A stretch of DNA of 17,229 bases from assembly GCA_002684315.1 (NCBI GenBank), contig NYVB01000133.1:17020-34248 (forward strand), in the 5' to 3' direction. The notes under the pieces are model-generated. The model was not told the DNA's origin. It saw only the letters and a program-made list of their open reading frames with translations, and did no database searches. Shown in pieces: positions 1 to 6,816 of this stretch. This DNA comes from Planctomycetaceae bacterium (GTDB taxonomy: Bacteria; Planctomycetota; Phycisphaerae; Phycisphaerales; SM1A02). The first letter of the stretch is position 1. Every line of letters begins with the position of its first letter. Position numbers and translations under genes: made by a program.

Positions 1-235
1 TGAGAGAGTCCTCGAGTCGCAACAGGTCTTCGCGGATTTCAAGTGATCGGTCGAGCGCGCGCGAGCGACGCTGCTCATCGCTCCGCTCGTCGTCGGAGAG
101 TGTTTCAGATGCTTTGATGCGTTCGAGAAGCGTCTCGGCATCATCAAGCGTCCCGTTGCCCGCGGCGTCGCCGATGTCGGCGACAAGCATGGTCAGGGTG
201 ACGAGGAGAATTCTTGTGATGCTCGGGCTGGTCAT
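1..235 (-). CDS. Secreted protein of unknown function, N-terminal fragment
   Basis: Reading leftwards from an ATG at 235, an open frame runs off the window edge without a stop (78 codons visible). Residues 1-24 look like a signal peptide: MTSPSITR, then a hydrophobic core ILLVTLTMLVA, then a small-residue region. The mature part seen so far is hydrophilic, rich in Glu, Asp, Arg and Leu (for example LDDAETLLERIKASE), and probably helical. Its start overlaps the stop of the exbD gene to its right as ATGA, so it is the last visible member of the Exb operon. In planctomycete Exb/Tol loci a secreted helical-repeat protein often follows the ExbD genes. That is a guess here, because no repeat is complete in the fragment. 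Confidence is good that it is a gene and low for any function. Confidence 0.7.
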   Translation of the reverse strand, partial: MTSPSITRILLVTLTMLVADIGDAAGNGTLDDAETLLERIKASETLSDDERSDEQRRSRALDRSLEIREDLLRLEDSL

Positions 236-705
236 GATTCCGGATCCGAGAAGTGCACGCTTCGATAGCCGGCTCGAATGACAGCGTTGAATACATCGAC
301 GACATGCTCCCAACGCGTCTCCGGTGCGGGGACGATCTGAATCGGATGGTCCGCCAGGAAGAGGCCGATGGTGTCTCCGGAACGATTTTCGGCGAGAAAA
401 CGTTCGAGTTCAGACAGATCGCCCGGGCGCGGATACTGGGCTGGCAACGTCACGGAGAGCGTGTCTCGTTCGGGAGCGATCGAAAGAACCCTGATTCTGA
501 GTGGTTCCTCGGGGATGTCGAACGGATCGTTCATCATCGTGGATCCGCCTCGTTCTGGAAGATCCATCCGAAAGACCTGTTCGCCCAGAGCGAAGTTGGT
601 CGCAAGCAGAAAGTAGATCAGAAGTTGAAAGACGACATCGATCATCGGCGTGAGATTCAAGCCGACGCGGGGAGTCTGTCGTCTCACCTTCCGAGGGCCC
701 ATCAT
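232..705 (-). CDS. exbD: ExbD/TolR family biopolymer transport protein (first of two)
   Basis: This 157-residue protein has the ExbD/TolR layout: a short basic cytoplasmic N-terminus (MMGPRKVRRQ), one membrane helix at about residues 20-40, and a periplasmic domain. The family signature LTPMIDVVFQLL is at residues 18-29, and Asp23 matches the membrane aspartate that carries protons through the ExbB-ExbD or TolQ-TolR motor. The periplasmic part has a conserved-looking P-ETRWEHVVDVFNA-IRAGY segment near the C-terminus, as in ExbD folds. The ATG at 705 overlaps the stop of the second exbD (ATGA), and its own stop overlaps the next gene in the same way, implying coupled translation. The cargo or partner of the motor is unknown. 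Family assignment is secure; the choice between ExbD and TolR naming is not. Confidence 0.93.
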   Translation of the reverse strand: MMGPRKVRRQTPRVGLNLTPMIDVVFQLLIYFLLATNFALGEQVFRMDLPERGGSTMMNDPFDIPEEPLRIRVLSIAPERDTLSVTLPAQYPRPGDLSELERFLAENRSGDTIGLFLADHPIQIVPAPETRWEHVVDVFNAVIRAGYRSVHFSDPES

Positions 706-1178
706 TCGGTCTCTTTTCTTCGAGTGACCACCACGAGATTGACGCGTGCGGGTGTCTCATTGCCGGAACTCGTGTTCGCTTCGGTGATGGCGTTCAACAG
801 GGGGGCGATGTGCTGCTGGGTCGTTCGACGATCCGCACGCAGATTGATTCTGAGCTCCGGATTGTTCCGGAGCATCGGGATCATCGCGGTGCGCAGCGCG
901 CTGATTCCTGCCGGGCCCAGCGGATAGTCGACCGAGTTCAACCGGTATCCGACGGCCTCCCCGTTCTCATCGGGAAGCACGTTCAGGACGCTTCTCGACT
1001 GGTTGGGTGGGGGAGCGCTCGCGGTCGGCTGTGGTTCCGGGAGCTTCATCTCGACCGATTCGACCTCGCTGATCGTCGACACGACCACGAAGAACACCAC
1101 CAGCAGAAAGGTGATGTCGATCATCGGAGTCAGGTTGGCCTCGATCTGTGCCGCCCCTCGTTCATGAAGACGCGTCAT
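702..1178 (-). CDS. exbD: ExbD/TolR family biopolymer transport protein (second of two)
   Basis: This 158-residue ExbD/TolR homologue has a short N-terminus, a single membrane helix (about residues 17-37) and a periplasmic domain. The signature ANLTPMIDITFLLVVFF places the proton-carrying Asp at residue 21. After the helix there is a Pro-rich linker (MKLPEPQPTASAPPPNQSR) before the periplasmic domain, which contains the typical LRINLRADRRTTQQHIAPLLNAI segment. It differs clearly from the neighbouring exbD product outside the membrane motif, so the two are old paralogues and not a recent duplication. It overlaps the upstream exbB-like gene and the downstream exbD by ATGA, suggesting fixed stoichiometry. 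It is expected to work in the inner membrane with the ExbB-like channel at 1175-1984. Confidence 0.93.
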   Translation of the reverse strand: MTRLHERGAAQIEANLTPMIDITFLLVVFFVVVSTISEVESVEMKLPEPQPTASAPPPNQSRSVLNVLPDENGEAVGYRLNSVDYPLGPAGISALRTAMIPMLRNNPELRINLRADRRTTQQHIAPLLNAITEANTSSGNETPARVNLVVVTRRKETE

Positions 1179-1984
1179 GACTCTCGATCGCTTTCCGCCT
1201 TCGAGGGTGACGTGTCATGTTTCGGTTTGAACCTCTCGAGCATGTCCAGAACATGCATCTCCGCCTGGCCGTTCAAGGCGTCGATCCGATTTCGAATCGT
1301 CGCGTATCCAGCCAGTGCGGGAATCGCGACCAGCAGGCCCCAGAATGTCGTCACCAAGGCCGTTCCAATTCCGCCGGCAAGGGCGACCGGATCGGCGTTT
1401 CCTCCGCTGGCCACGATCGAACCGAAGGCGACGATCATTCCGTAGACGGTTCCGAAGAGGCCGATCATGGGTGCGACCTGTCCCAGCACGTTGAGCGGTT
1501 CGACGCGCCTGAATCGTTCCGAGGCGAGTTCCGAGGCGCTCTGAAAGACCTTGCTTTCCATCGCCTGATGGCCATTGGGTGCTTCCGAAAGACCGGCATG
1601 CGCCATCTGATCGAAATCGGATTCTCCCACTCGTGTGTAGTTCAGCGCATCCTCCCAGCGGTCGGTTCTGATCAGATCCTCGATCTGAGCCATCCGTTCC
1701 GGAGGGGCGATGGTCTTTCGTCCGTTCGAGAGTGCGAGGTTGACCAGCAGGCCGATTCCCGAGATCGAGAGCAGCAGCAGCACCCAGATCAGTATGGACC
1801 CGAACCACTCCATCCGCACCACACCATCCGGGCCAGTGCTCTGCGAGAAAAAGAAGGCTCCCGTGAAGCCACCGCTGAGTCCCGACTCCTGAGCCTCCTG
1901 GGCTTGCGCCGTTCCAACGGTGACCGCCAGAAGGCATGCCATTCTGCAGAGAGAAATCTGGATTTTCGAGAATGTCACGGACAT
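1175..1984 (-). CDS. exbB: MotA/TolQ/ExbB family proton channel with signal peptide
   Basis: This 269-residue protein is the channel subunit of an ExbB/TolQ-type motor. An N-terminal signal peptide is visible (hydrophobic CRMACLLAVTVGTAQA, likely cleaved after AQA near residue 28). Classical ExbB/TolQ lacks this, but it is common in planctomycete homologues. Three membrane helices follow: about residues 61-85 (ILIWVLLLLSISGIGLLV), 168-191 and 201-227. The family core is in helices 2 and 3: PMIGLFGTVYGMIVAF and GGIGTALVTTFWGLLVAIPALAGY. A cytoplasmic domain of about 80 residues lies between helices 1 and 2. The ATG at 1984 follows the stop of the vWA gene after one base, with GGGAG in the end of that gene as a plausible ribosome binding site. 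Its stop overlaps exbD. It should form the pentameric proton channel for the two ExbD proteins. Confidence 0.93.
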   Translation of the reverse strand: MSVTFSKIQISLCRMACLLAVTVGTAQAQEAQESGLSGGFTGAFFFSQSTGPDGVVRMEWFGSILIWVLLLLSISGIGLLVNLALSNGRKTIAPPERMAQIEDLIRTDRWEDALNYTRVGESDFDQMAHAGLSEAPNGHQAMESKVFQSASELASERFRRVEPLNVLGQVAPMIGLFGTVYGMIVAFGSIVASGGNADPVALAGGIGTALVTTFWGLLVAIPALAGYATIRNRIDALNGQAEMHVLDMLERFKPKHDTSPSKAESDRES

Positions 1985-1985
1985 G

Positions 1986-3020
1986 TCATGGTCTCCCTGT
2001 CGATCCCGATGGATCCGTCGTGTCGCTGCGTATGGGTCTCAGTCCCAGTTCGGAACGGTCGAGAAAACGATAGGCCTCGGCCTCGTTGCGTGTTTCATCA
2101 TCGCTTCCACCATGGCGTCTTGCGATCAGTTTCAGTGCGTCGAGGGGGTCCTCCTCGAGAAACTGAACGCAGTTGATGATCGTCTTTCTACTTCCAACTG
2201 CGGGGTCGATCGGATTGAGCGCATCAAGACCGGCCAGCAGAGCGTCGGTGTTCATCTCGTATCGTCCTGAGCCTGTGATGTTGCTGCTGAGCAGAAACAC
2301 GACTTCCGGCTGCAGTGTCATGGCCCGTTCCAGGGCGTTCAGAGGGCTGCTGCGCCCGCTGGGCACGATGTTCTTTCCGATCCATTCGAGGGTTCTGCCC
2401 TTGTTCTCATCGGTCGCCCGGATCAGCTGGCCCCCGGGTGGTGTCTCGACCGCCTGATCGCGCTGAAAGAAGATGATCGAGAACGATTGTGCCGCCGACA
2501 GGTTCTCGACGCTTTTCTGCAGTTCATCAAGAATCATCGGAAAAGCTCCGATCATCGATCCTGAGGCATCGACCACATAGACGATCCTTCGTGCGTTTCC
2601 TCCTCCGAGTCCGACGAATGAGACCCTGCCGAGACGTGGGGGTGCCGATCCACGAAGACCTCCGCCGGCGAGCGTCCCCGATGTCGGCATCATCAGGCCG
2701 GAAGTTTCGGACGGCATCTCTGGAATCGCCAGCGGTTCCAGCACGAGTGCAGCCGGTGCGGTCTGTTCCATCTCGATGTCGGCGAGTGGTTCAAGGCGGA
2801 CCTGATCCGTCGTGGCGGTGATCAATGGTGTCGTCTTCGGCTTGGAATCCTGCGAGATGTTCCAGCCAAGCAGAAGCACGAGCAGAAGAATCACGGCGTG
2901 TCCCAGCACGCTGCCGGCCCATGCGAGGGTGTTGCTTCGACGGCCGATTGGCCCCGTCTTCCTGCGCCAGGTGGACGGAAGCGAGTCATCATCTGAAGAA
3001 AGATTCTCCTGAACGTTCAC
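1986..3020 (-). CDS. Membrane-anchored von Willebrand factor A domain protein
   Basis: This 344-residue protein has a cytoplasmic N-terminus, one membrane helix at about residues 32-54 (LAWAGSVLGHAVILLLVLLLGW), a Pro/Glu-rich linker at about 60-115, and a vWA domain from about 144 to 305. The first metal-binding (MIDAS) motif DASGS is intact at 151-155. A Ser-Ser pair (224-225) stands where the MIDAS Thr usually is. At VFLLSSN (241-247) the usual Asp of a VFLLTDG-type motif is replaced by Ser, so metal binding may be weakened. The layout of anchor, Pro-rich stretch and periplasmic domain recalls TonB and TolA, but the end domain is vWA. Start: a GTG at 3020 that shares one base with the TAG stop of the DoxX-like gene. 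Its place directly before exbB suggests it is the motor's partner; this is inference. Confidence 0.88.
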   Translation of the reverse strand: MNVQENLSSDDDSLPSTWRRKTGPIGRRSNTLAWAGSVLGHAVILLLVLLLGWNISQDSKPKTTPLITATTDQVRLEPLADIEMEQTAPAALVLEPLAIPEMPSETSGLMMPTSGTLAGGGLRGSAPPRLGRVSFVGLGGGNARRIVYVVDASGSMIGAFPMILDELQKSVENLSAAQSFSIIFFQRDQAVETPPGGQLIRATDENKGRTLEWIGKNIVPSGRSSPLNALERAMTLQPEVVFLLSSNITGSGRYEMNTDALLAGLDALNPIDPAVGSRKTIINCVQFLEEDPLDALKLIARRHGGSDDETRNEAEAYRFLDRSELGLRPIRSDTTDPSGSTGRP

Positions 3021-3715
3021 TACTCGATCATTCCGTCTTCATCGTCTTCGGCGAGATAGGCCCTGCGTGAGGCGTGTCCTCCGAAGAGAAGTCGGTCCAG
3101 ACTGAGTCCGCCCGGTCCGCACAGGAGGATGATCACCGCGAGTGCGAATGTTCCGATTTGCGCGATGAATGCGTTGAAGATCTCAGTGGGCATCGAGAAG
3201 AGCGCGAAGGTCGAGGCCGACACCTCCGGCATGGAACCGATCATGAAGTCTCCCACTGCCAGAATCACCAGACCGAATGCCAGGACCCTCGACAGGAGTC
3301 CGATCAGGATCAGGCCACTGCCGATGACCGCGACCAGAACCGCCATCCACGCAAACAGAACAGGCGAGCCCAGGCCCGCCGATTCGATGTGCAGTGCAAT
3401 GGCGTACAGCCTGCGTGCCTTGATCGAATCCTTCGTCGCGCTCGCTTCCTTAGTCGCGCTTGCTTCCGACACCGTTTCGTCCGTCTGCAGAGAGACTTCG
3501 GTGACTGGTGTCGGCTGAGTTGGAATCGGATTCATGAGTCTTTTGACCCGAGCGGCATCCTCTCCCGTGAAGTCAACTTCTCCGAGTTGGGCGAGTCCCA
3601 CGGGAAGGAAGGCGAGGAAGAGGACGATTCTGGCGAGAAGCAGGGCCGGGCTCATGCCGAGTGGTGCTTTGACAGCCAAGGGGAAGACTCCATTGCGCGG
3701 TTGATGACGATGCAC
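3020..3715 (-). CDS. DoxX-like membrane protein
   Basis: This 231-residue protein (GTG start) has four predicted membrane helices, at about 24-43, 119-141, 142-160 and 182-200. The pattern ARIVLFLAFLPVGLAQL in helix 1 and ALAVIILLCGPGGLSLDRLLFG at the end are typical of the DoxX/SURF4 family. Between helices 1 and 2 lies a hydrophilic region of about 75 residues with a small repeat (ASATKE/ASATKD). The GTG at 3715 has AGGGAGG nine bases upstream. An alternative start is the ATG at 3655 (MSPALLLARIV), which begins right at helix 1 and overlaps the stop of a 22-codon ORF read from 3720. It is the promoter-proximal gene of the Exb operon. DoxX proteins have varied and poorly defined roles, so its link to the motor is unclear. 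The acidic C-terminus (AEDDEDGMIE) is notable. Confidence 0.8.
   Translation of the reverse strand: MHRHQPRNGVFPLAVKAPLGMSPALLLARIVLFLAFLPVGLAQLGEVDFTGEDAARVKRLMNPIPTQPTPVTEVSLQTDETVSEASATKEASATKDSIKARRLYAIALHIESAGLGSPVLFAWMAVLVAVIGSGLILIGLLSRVLAFGLVILAVGDFMIGSMPEVSASTFALFSMPTEIFNAFIAQIGTFALAVIILLCGPGGLSLDRLLFGGHASRRAYLAEDDEDGMIE
3430..3465. repeat. Two tandem 18-bp repeats inside the DoxX-like gene
   Basis: Two adjacent 18-base units (3430-3447 and 3448-3465) differ at only two positions. On the minus strand they encode two copies of a six-residue unit (ASATKE/ASATKD) in the loop between membrane helices 1 and 2. The unit length is a multiple of three, so copy-number change would keep the reading frame. 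Confidence 0.75.
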
Positions 3716-3720
3716 CCCAT
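3652..3720 (-). CDS. Possible 22-codon leader ORF overlapping the DoxX-like gene
   Basis: An ATG at 3720 lies four bases after AGGGAGG and opens a 22-codon frame in a different phase from the DoxX-like gene. It starts MGCIVINRAMES and stops with TGA at 3654-3652. That stop overlaps the in-frame ATG at 3655 as ATGA, and this ATG begins the first membrane helix of the DoxX-like protein. The leader could couple translation to the internal start. The same ribosome binding site also serves the GTG at 3715, so the leader may be incidental. Confidence 0.3.
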   Translation of the reverse strand: MGCIVINRAMESSPWLSKHHSA

Positions 3721-3766
3721 GGTACCTCCCTCATGCCTTTCACGGGTCCTCCTTTCCCGGGATCGC

Positions 3767-3795
3767 TTGTGAAGCTCATCATGGAGACGTAGCAT
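3767..3795 (+). promoter_or_regulatory. Sigma-70-type promoter of tRNA-Leu
   Basis: TTGTGA at 3767-3772 and TAGCAT at 3790-3795 are separated by exactly 17 bases. The predicted transcription start at about 3802-3803 lies three or four bases before the first base of the tRNA. It sits in the short divergent region between the tRNA and the Exb operon. Confidence 0.6.
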
Positions 3796-3805
3796 CCCAG
3801 CTGTT

Positions 3806-3889
3806 GCGGGCGTGGCGGAATTGGCAGACGCGCGGGATTTAGGTTCCCGTGGGGGAGACCCTGTGCAGGTTCAAGTCCTGTTGCCCGTA
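3806..3889 (+). tRNA. tRNA-Leu (anticodon UAG)
   Basis: The sequence folds as a class II tRNA. The acceptor strand is GCGGGCG at 3806-3812, paired with TGCCCGT at 3882-3888 with G-U pairs at both ends. The D-arm has the leucine-type sequence GCGGAATTGGCAGACGC. The anticodon stem is CGGGA/TCCCG around loop TTTAGGT, giving anticodon UAG for CUN codons. A long variable arm follows (TGGGGGAGACCCTGTG), then a T-arm GCAGG/CCTGT with loop TTCAAGT. The discriminator base is A at 3889, as expected for leucine. CCA is not encoded, so it must be added after transcription. No terminator is visible before the DAHP synthase gene that starts 45 bases later, so the two may share a transcript. Confidence 0.95.
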
Positions 3890-3934
3890 GTCCCACCGCT
3901 GTGTTTCAAGTCAAGTCTTTTTCAGGAGGTCGTC

Positions 3935-5350
3935 GTGAGTCGAGAATCCGGTACCACATCGTCCGATTCAGATCATGGCCACCCCACAGGATGGGCACCT
4001 GACTCATGGCGTCGTTGCAGCACCCTTCAGCAACCCACCTATCGTGACGGCGACCATGCCGCGAGCGTCTACGAGCGGCTGCGTCGAATCCCTCCGCTGG
4101 TCACTTCCTGGGAGATCGAGGCCCTTCGCAAGCAGCTCGGGGAAGCCGCACGCGGCGAACGCTTTCTCCTTCAAGGTGGTGATTGCGCCGAGCGATTCGA
4201 TGAATGCACTCCGGATCACATCACCGCGAAGTTGAAGATCCTCCTGCAGATGAGTCTGGTCCTGGTCCACGGTGGCAGTCGTCCGGTCACCCGTGTCGGC
4301 CGTTTCGCCGGTCAGTACGCGAAACCGCGCTCGGCATCCGATGAAACCCGCGAGGGTGTGACGCTTCCTTGCTACCGAGGCGACAACGTCAATCACCCCG
4401 ACTTCAACGAGGCGTCGAGAGAACCAGATCCGGACCTGCTGCTGCGCGGCCATGAATGCTCCGCACTCACCCTGAATTTCATCCGTGCGTTGATCGACGG
4501 TGGATTCGCCGACCTTCATCACCCCGAGTACTGGAATCTGGGTTTCGTCGAGCACTCACCGCTTCGTGCGCAATACGAACACATCGTCAGTTCCATCGGT
4601 GAATCACTCCGATTCATGGAAACCATCTCCGGCTCCCAGGCCGGTCAGATGAAGCGCGTCGATTTCTTCAGCAGCCATGAAGCGCTCCTGTTGATGTACG
4701 AGTCCGCGATGACCCGGCAGGTTCCCCGGCGCAGCGGTTGGTGGAATCTCGGGACGCACATGCCATGGGTCGGTGTCCGCACCGGTGAACCCGATGGCGG
4801 ACATGTCGAATATCTCCGCGGCATTCGAAATCCGATCGGCGTGAAGGTCGGGCCCGCCTCCGATCTCGTGAAACTTCGCTCGATGCTGGAGATTCTCGAT
4901 CCTGATGATGAACCGGGACGGATCACCTTGATCCACCGTTTCGGCGCCAAGGAGGTCGGGCGATGTCTCCCTCCCGTGCTGGACATGATCCGATCGACCG
5001 GGCGGACCGTGCTCTTCACCTGTGATCCCATGCACGGCAACACCGAAACCGTAGAAATCAAGTCCGGCGCCGCCCTGGGGCGAAAGGTCAAGACCAGAAA
5101 GTTCGGTCACATCCTCTCGGAACTCGAGCAGGCCTTCGACATCCACGAACGAGCTGGGACCCTGCTGGGCGGCGTCCATTTCGAATTGACCGGCGATGAC
5201 GTGACCGAATGCACCGGAGGTGCACGCGGACTCGTCGATGATGATCTCGCCACGTCCTACCGCTCTCACGTCGATCCGCGCCTGAATTACGATCAAGCCC
5301 TCGAAATGGCGATGCTCATCGCCGGCCGCATGGGTCGCACCCAGGCTTGA
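3935..5350 (+). CDS. aroG: Class II 3-deoxy-7-phosphoheptulonate (DAHP) synthase
   Basis: The enzyme condenses phosphoenolpyruvate with erythrose 4-phosphate to DAHP, the first step of the shikimate pathway, in the cytoplasm. It is a class II (plant/Mycobacterium type) enzyme: WEIEALRKQL and LLQGGDCAERF near the N-terminus, RPVTRVGRFAGQYAKPRS, LTLNFIRALIDGG, CDPMHGNT, GGVHFELTGDDVTEC and DPRLNYDQALE. Metal ligands by comparison with the M. tuberculosis enzyme are Cys84, His367, Glu417 and Asp447. About eight extra residues lie between the His and Glu ligands. Start: GTG at 3935 with AGGAGG five bases upstream, giving 471 residues. The open frame extends back to 3812, but that part is translated tRNA and is rejected. 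Symbols for class II enzymes vary (aroG, aroF, aroH). Feedback control cannot be read from the sequence. Confidence 0.95.
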   Translation: MSRESGTTSSDSDHGHPTGWAPDSWRRCSTLQQPTYRDGDHAASVYERLRRIPPLVTSWEIEALRKQLGEAARGERFLLQGGDCAERFDECTPDHITAKLKILLQMSLVLVHGGSRPVTRVGRFAGQYAKPRSASDETREGVTLPCYRGDNVNHPDFNEASREPDPDLLLRGHECSALTLNFIRALIDGGFADLHHPEYWNLGFVEHSPLRAQYEHIVSSIGESLRFMETISGSQAGQMKRVDFFSSHEALLLMYESAMTRQVPRRSGWWNLGTHMPWVGVRTGEPDGGHVEYLRGIRNPIGVKVGPASDLVKLRSMLEILDPDDEPGRITLIHRFGAKEVGRCLPPVLDMIRSTGRTVLFTCDPMHGNTETVEIKSGAALGRKVKTRKFGHILSELEQAFDIHERAGTLLGGVHFELTGDDVTECTGGARGLVDDDLATSYRSHVDPRLNYDQALEMAMLIAGRMGRTQA

Positions 5351-5433
5351 ATCCCGCCTTAGAACATGGCCATGGGGGTCGGCAGCGAGCATCCTCAGCA
5401 CACGCCACGCGTCACGGGTACCATTCCGCCTTC

Positions 5434-6816
5434 ATGAGCACTTCCCATCAGGAATCTGAATCGTCCGCGCCTCGCAGGGTGGTCTTCACGGGTCTTGGAC
5501 CCGTCAGCGCCTTCGGTCTCGGTATCGAACCGCTCTGGGCCGCCATGCTTGAAGGCCGGTCCGGAATCACATCACTCGACTCCCGATTCGATGCCTCGGG
5601 ATTCGAATGCCCGTTCGCCGCGAGTCTGCCGGCGGAGGGTTTCGATGTTCGAAAGGTCGTCCCCAAGACCTATCGCAAGGCGACCAAGGTCATGGCACGT
5701 GACACCGAACTCGCCGTTGGTGCGGCAGCTCTGGCGGTCTCCGACGCCGGACTGGTGACCAGGGCAACCGATGGCGACGAGCCACCCACCATTCCGCCCT
5801 CTCGCACCGGCTGCCACATCGGCGCAGGGCTGATCGCGGCGGACGTCGACGAGCTTTCCGCCGCGCTGGTGACCAGCGTGGATGATGAAGGTGAATTCGA
5901 CATCGGGCGCTGGGGCGAGGTCGGCATGGGAAACCTCACACCGTTGTGGCTCCTGAAATACCTGCCCAACATGCTGGCGTGCCATGTGACGATCATCCAT
6001 GACTGCCAGGGACCTTCGAACACGATCACGTGTGCGGAAGCCTCCAGTGGCTTGAGCATCGGTGAATCGATGCGGGTCATCATGCGCGGCCATGCGGACA
6101 TCTGCCTCACGGGCGGCGCGGAGAGCAAGCTCAATCCGATGGGACTTCTTCGCCAGCAGTACGCCAAGCGTCTGGCGAATGTCTCCGTCGACGTGTCGCC
6201 CGATTCGATCGTGCGTCCTTTCTCGACCGATGCCGCCGGGGGCGTGCTCGGTGAAGGTGGTGGGATTCTGGCGCTCGAGGCGTTGGATCACGCTCTCGAG
6301 CGAGGCATGGAACCCATCGCGGAACTCGCTGGTCTCTCCGCCTCACAGGCGATGTGCTCAGACACCGTGGGCCGAGCCTATGACGACGACGACGTCTCGG
6401 TGGTGAGAGCCATCGAGGCCGCTCTGGCATCGGCGAACTGCGACCCTTCGGAGGTCGACGCGATCGTTCCTCTTGGCTCCGGCATTCCATGGATGGATGC
6501 CGTCGATGCACGCGCCATCCGGGAAGTCTTCGGATCACGAGCCGCGGACATTCCTCTGGTGACGATCGTTCCCTACGTCGGCCTGTGCGGCGCAGGCATC
6601 GGAGCGATCGCCGTCTCGGTCGCCGCGCAGTGCTTGCGGGAACAGAAGCTTCCCGCTCGAATCGGGGCGATCGATCCCGGTGACATCGGATTGAATTGCG
6701 GACCATGCGAGTCGACCGACGCCGAATTGCGGTCGATCCTCGTGTTCACAACGAGTCTTGGAGGGCAGAACGTCGCGATGCTCCTCCGACGCTGGACGAA
6801 CGGAGAAAGCTCATGA
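5434..6816 (+). CDS. Ketosynthase-fold protein without catalytic residues (chain-length-factor-like)
   Basis: This 460-residue protein has the thiolase/ketosynthase fold: N-terminal RRVVFTGLGPVSAFG, GPSNTITCAEASSGLSIGE, GGVLGEGGGILALE and C-terminal TTSLGGQNVAMLL. Aligned with the next gene, the catalytic Cys is replaced by Glu202, the first His by Leu347, the active-site Lys by Val379 and the second His by Leu384. It therefore cannot catalyse normal condensation. In type II polyketide systems a similar partner (KS-beta, chain-length factor) pairs with an active ketosynthase. There the Cys is usually Gln, so the Glu is unusual. The ATG at 5434 is chosen because it places the fold start correctly; an earlier TTG at 5347 is unlikely. 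No ribosome binding site is visible. TACCAT at 5419-5424 could give a nearly leaderless mRNA. The stop overlaps the next gene as ATGA. Confidence 0.87.
   Translation: MSTSHQESESSAPRRVVFTGLGPVSAFGLGIEPLWAAMLEGRSGITSLDSRFDASGFECPFAASLPAEGFDVRKVVPKTYRKATKVMARDTELAVGAAALAVSDAGLVTRATDGDEPPTIPPSRTGCHIGAGLIAADVDELSAALVTSVDDEGEFDIGRWGEVGMGNLTPLWLLKYLPNMLACHVTIIHDCQGPSNTITCAEASSGLSIGESMRVIMRGHADICLTGGAESKLNPMGLLRQQYAKRLANVSVDVSPDSIVRPFSTDAAGGVLGEGGGILALEALDHALERGMEPIAELAGLSASQAMCSDTVGRAYDDDDVSVVRAIEAALASANCDPSEVDAIVPLGSGIPWMDAVDARAIREVFGSRAADIPLVTIVPYVGLCGAGIGAIAVSVAAQCLREQKLPARIGAIDPGDIGLNCGPCESTDAELRSILVFTTSLGGQNVAMLLRRWTNGESS

Noticed and set aside
3812..3934. Extension of the DAHP synthase frame back to 3812
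   Set aside because: The first 26 or so codons are translated tRNA-Leu (the familiar MAELADARDLGS artefact). A GTG at 3935 has a strong, well-spaced ribosome binding site.
5347..5433. TTG start at 5347 for the first ketosynthase-like gene
   Set aside because: The added 29 residues are unlike any ketosynthase N-terminus, and the ATG at 5434 places RRVVFTGLG where the family begins.
6696..6812. Upstream start for the active ketosynthase inside the preceding gene
   Set aside because: The ATG at 6813 has a ribosome binding site and an ATGA overlap, and it gives the normal N-terminus.
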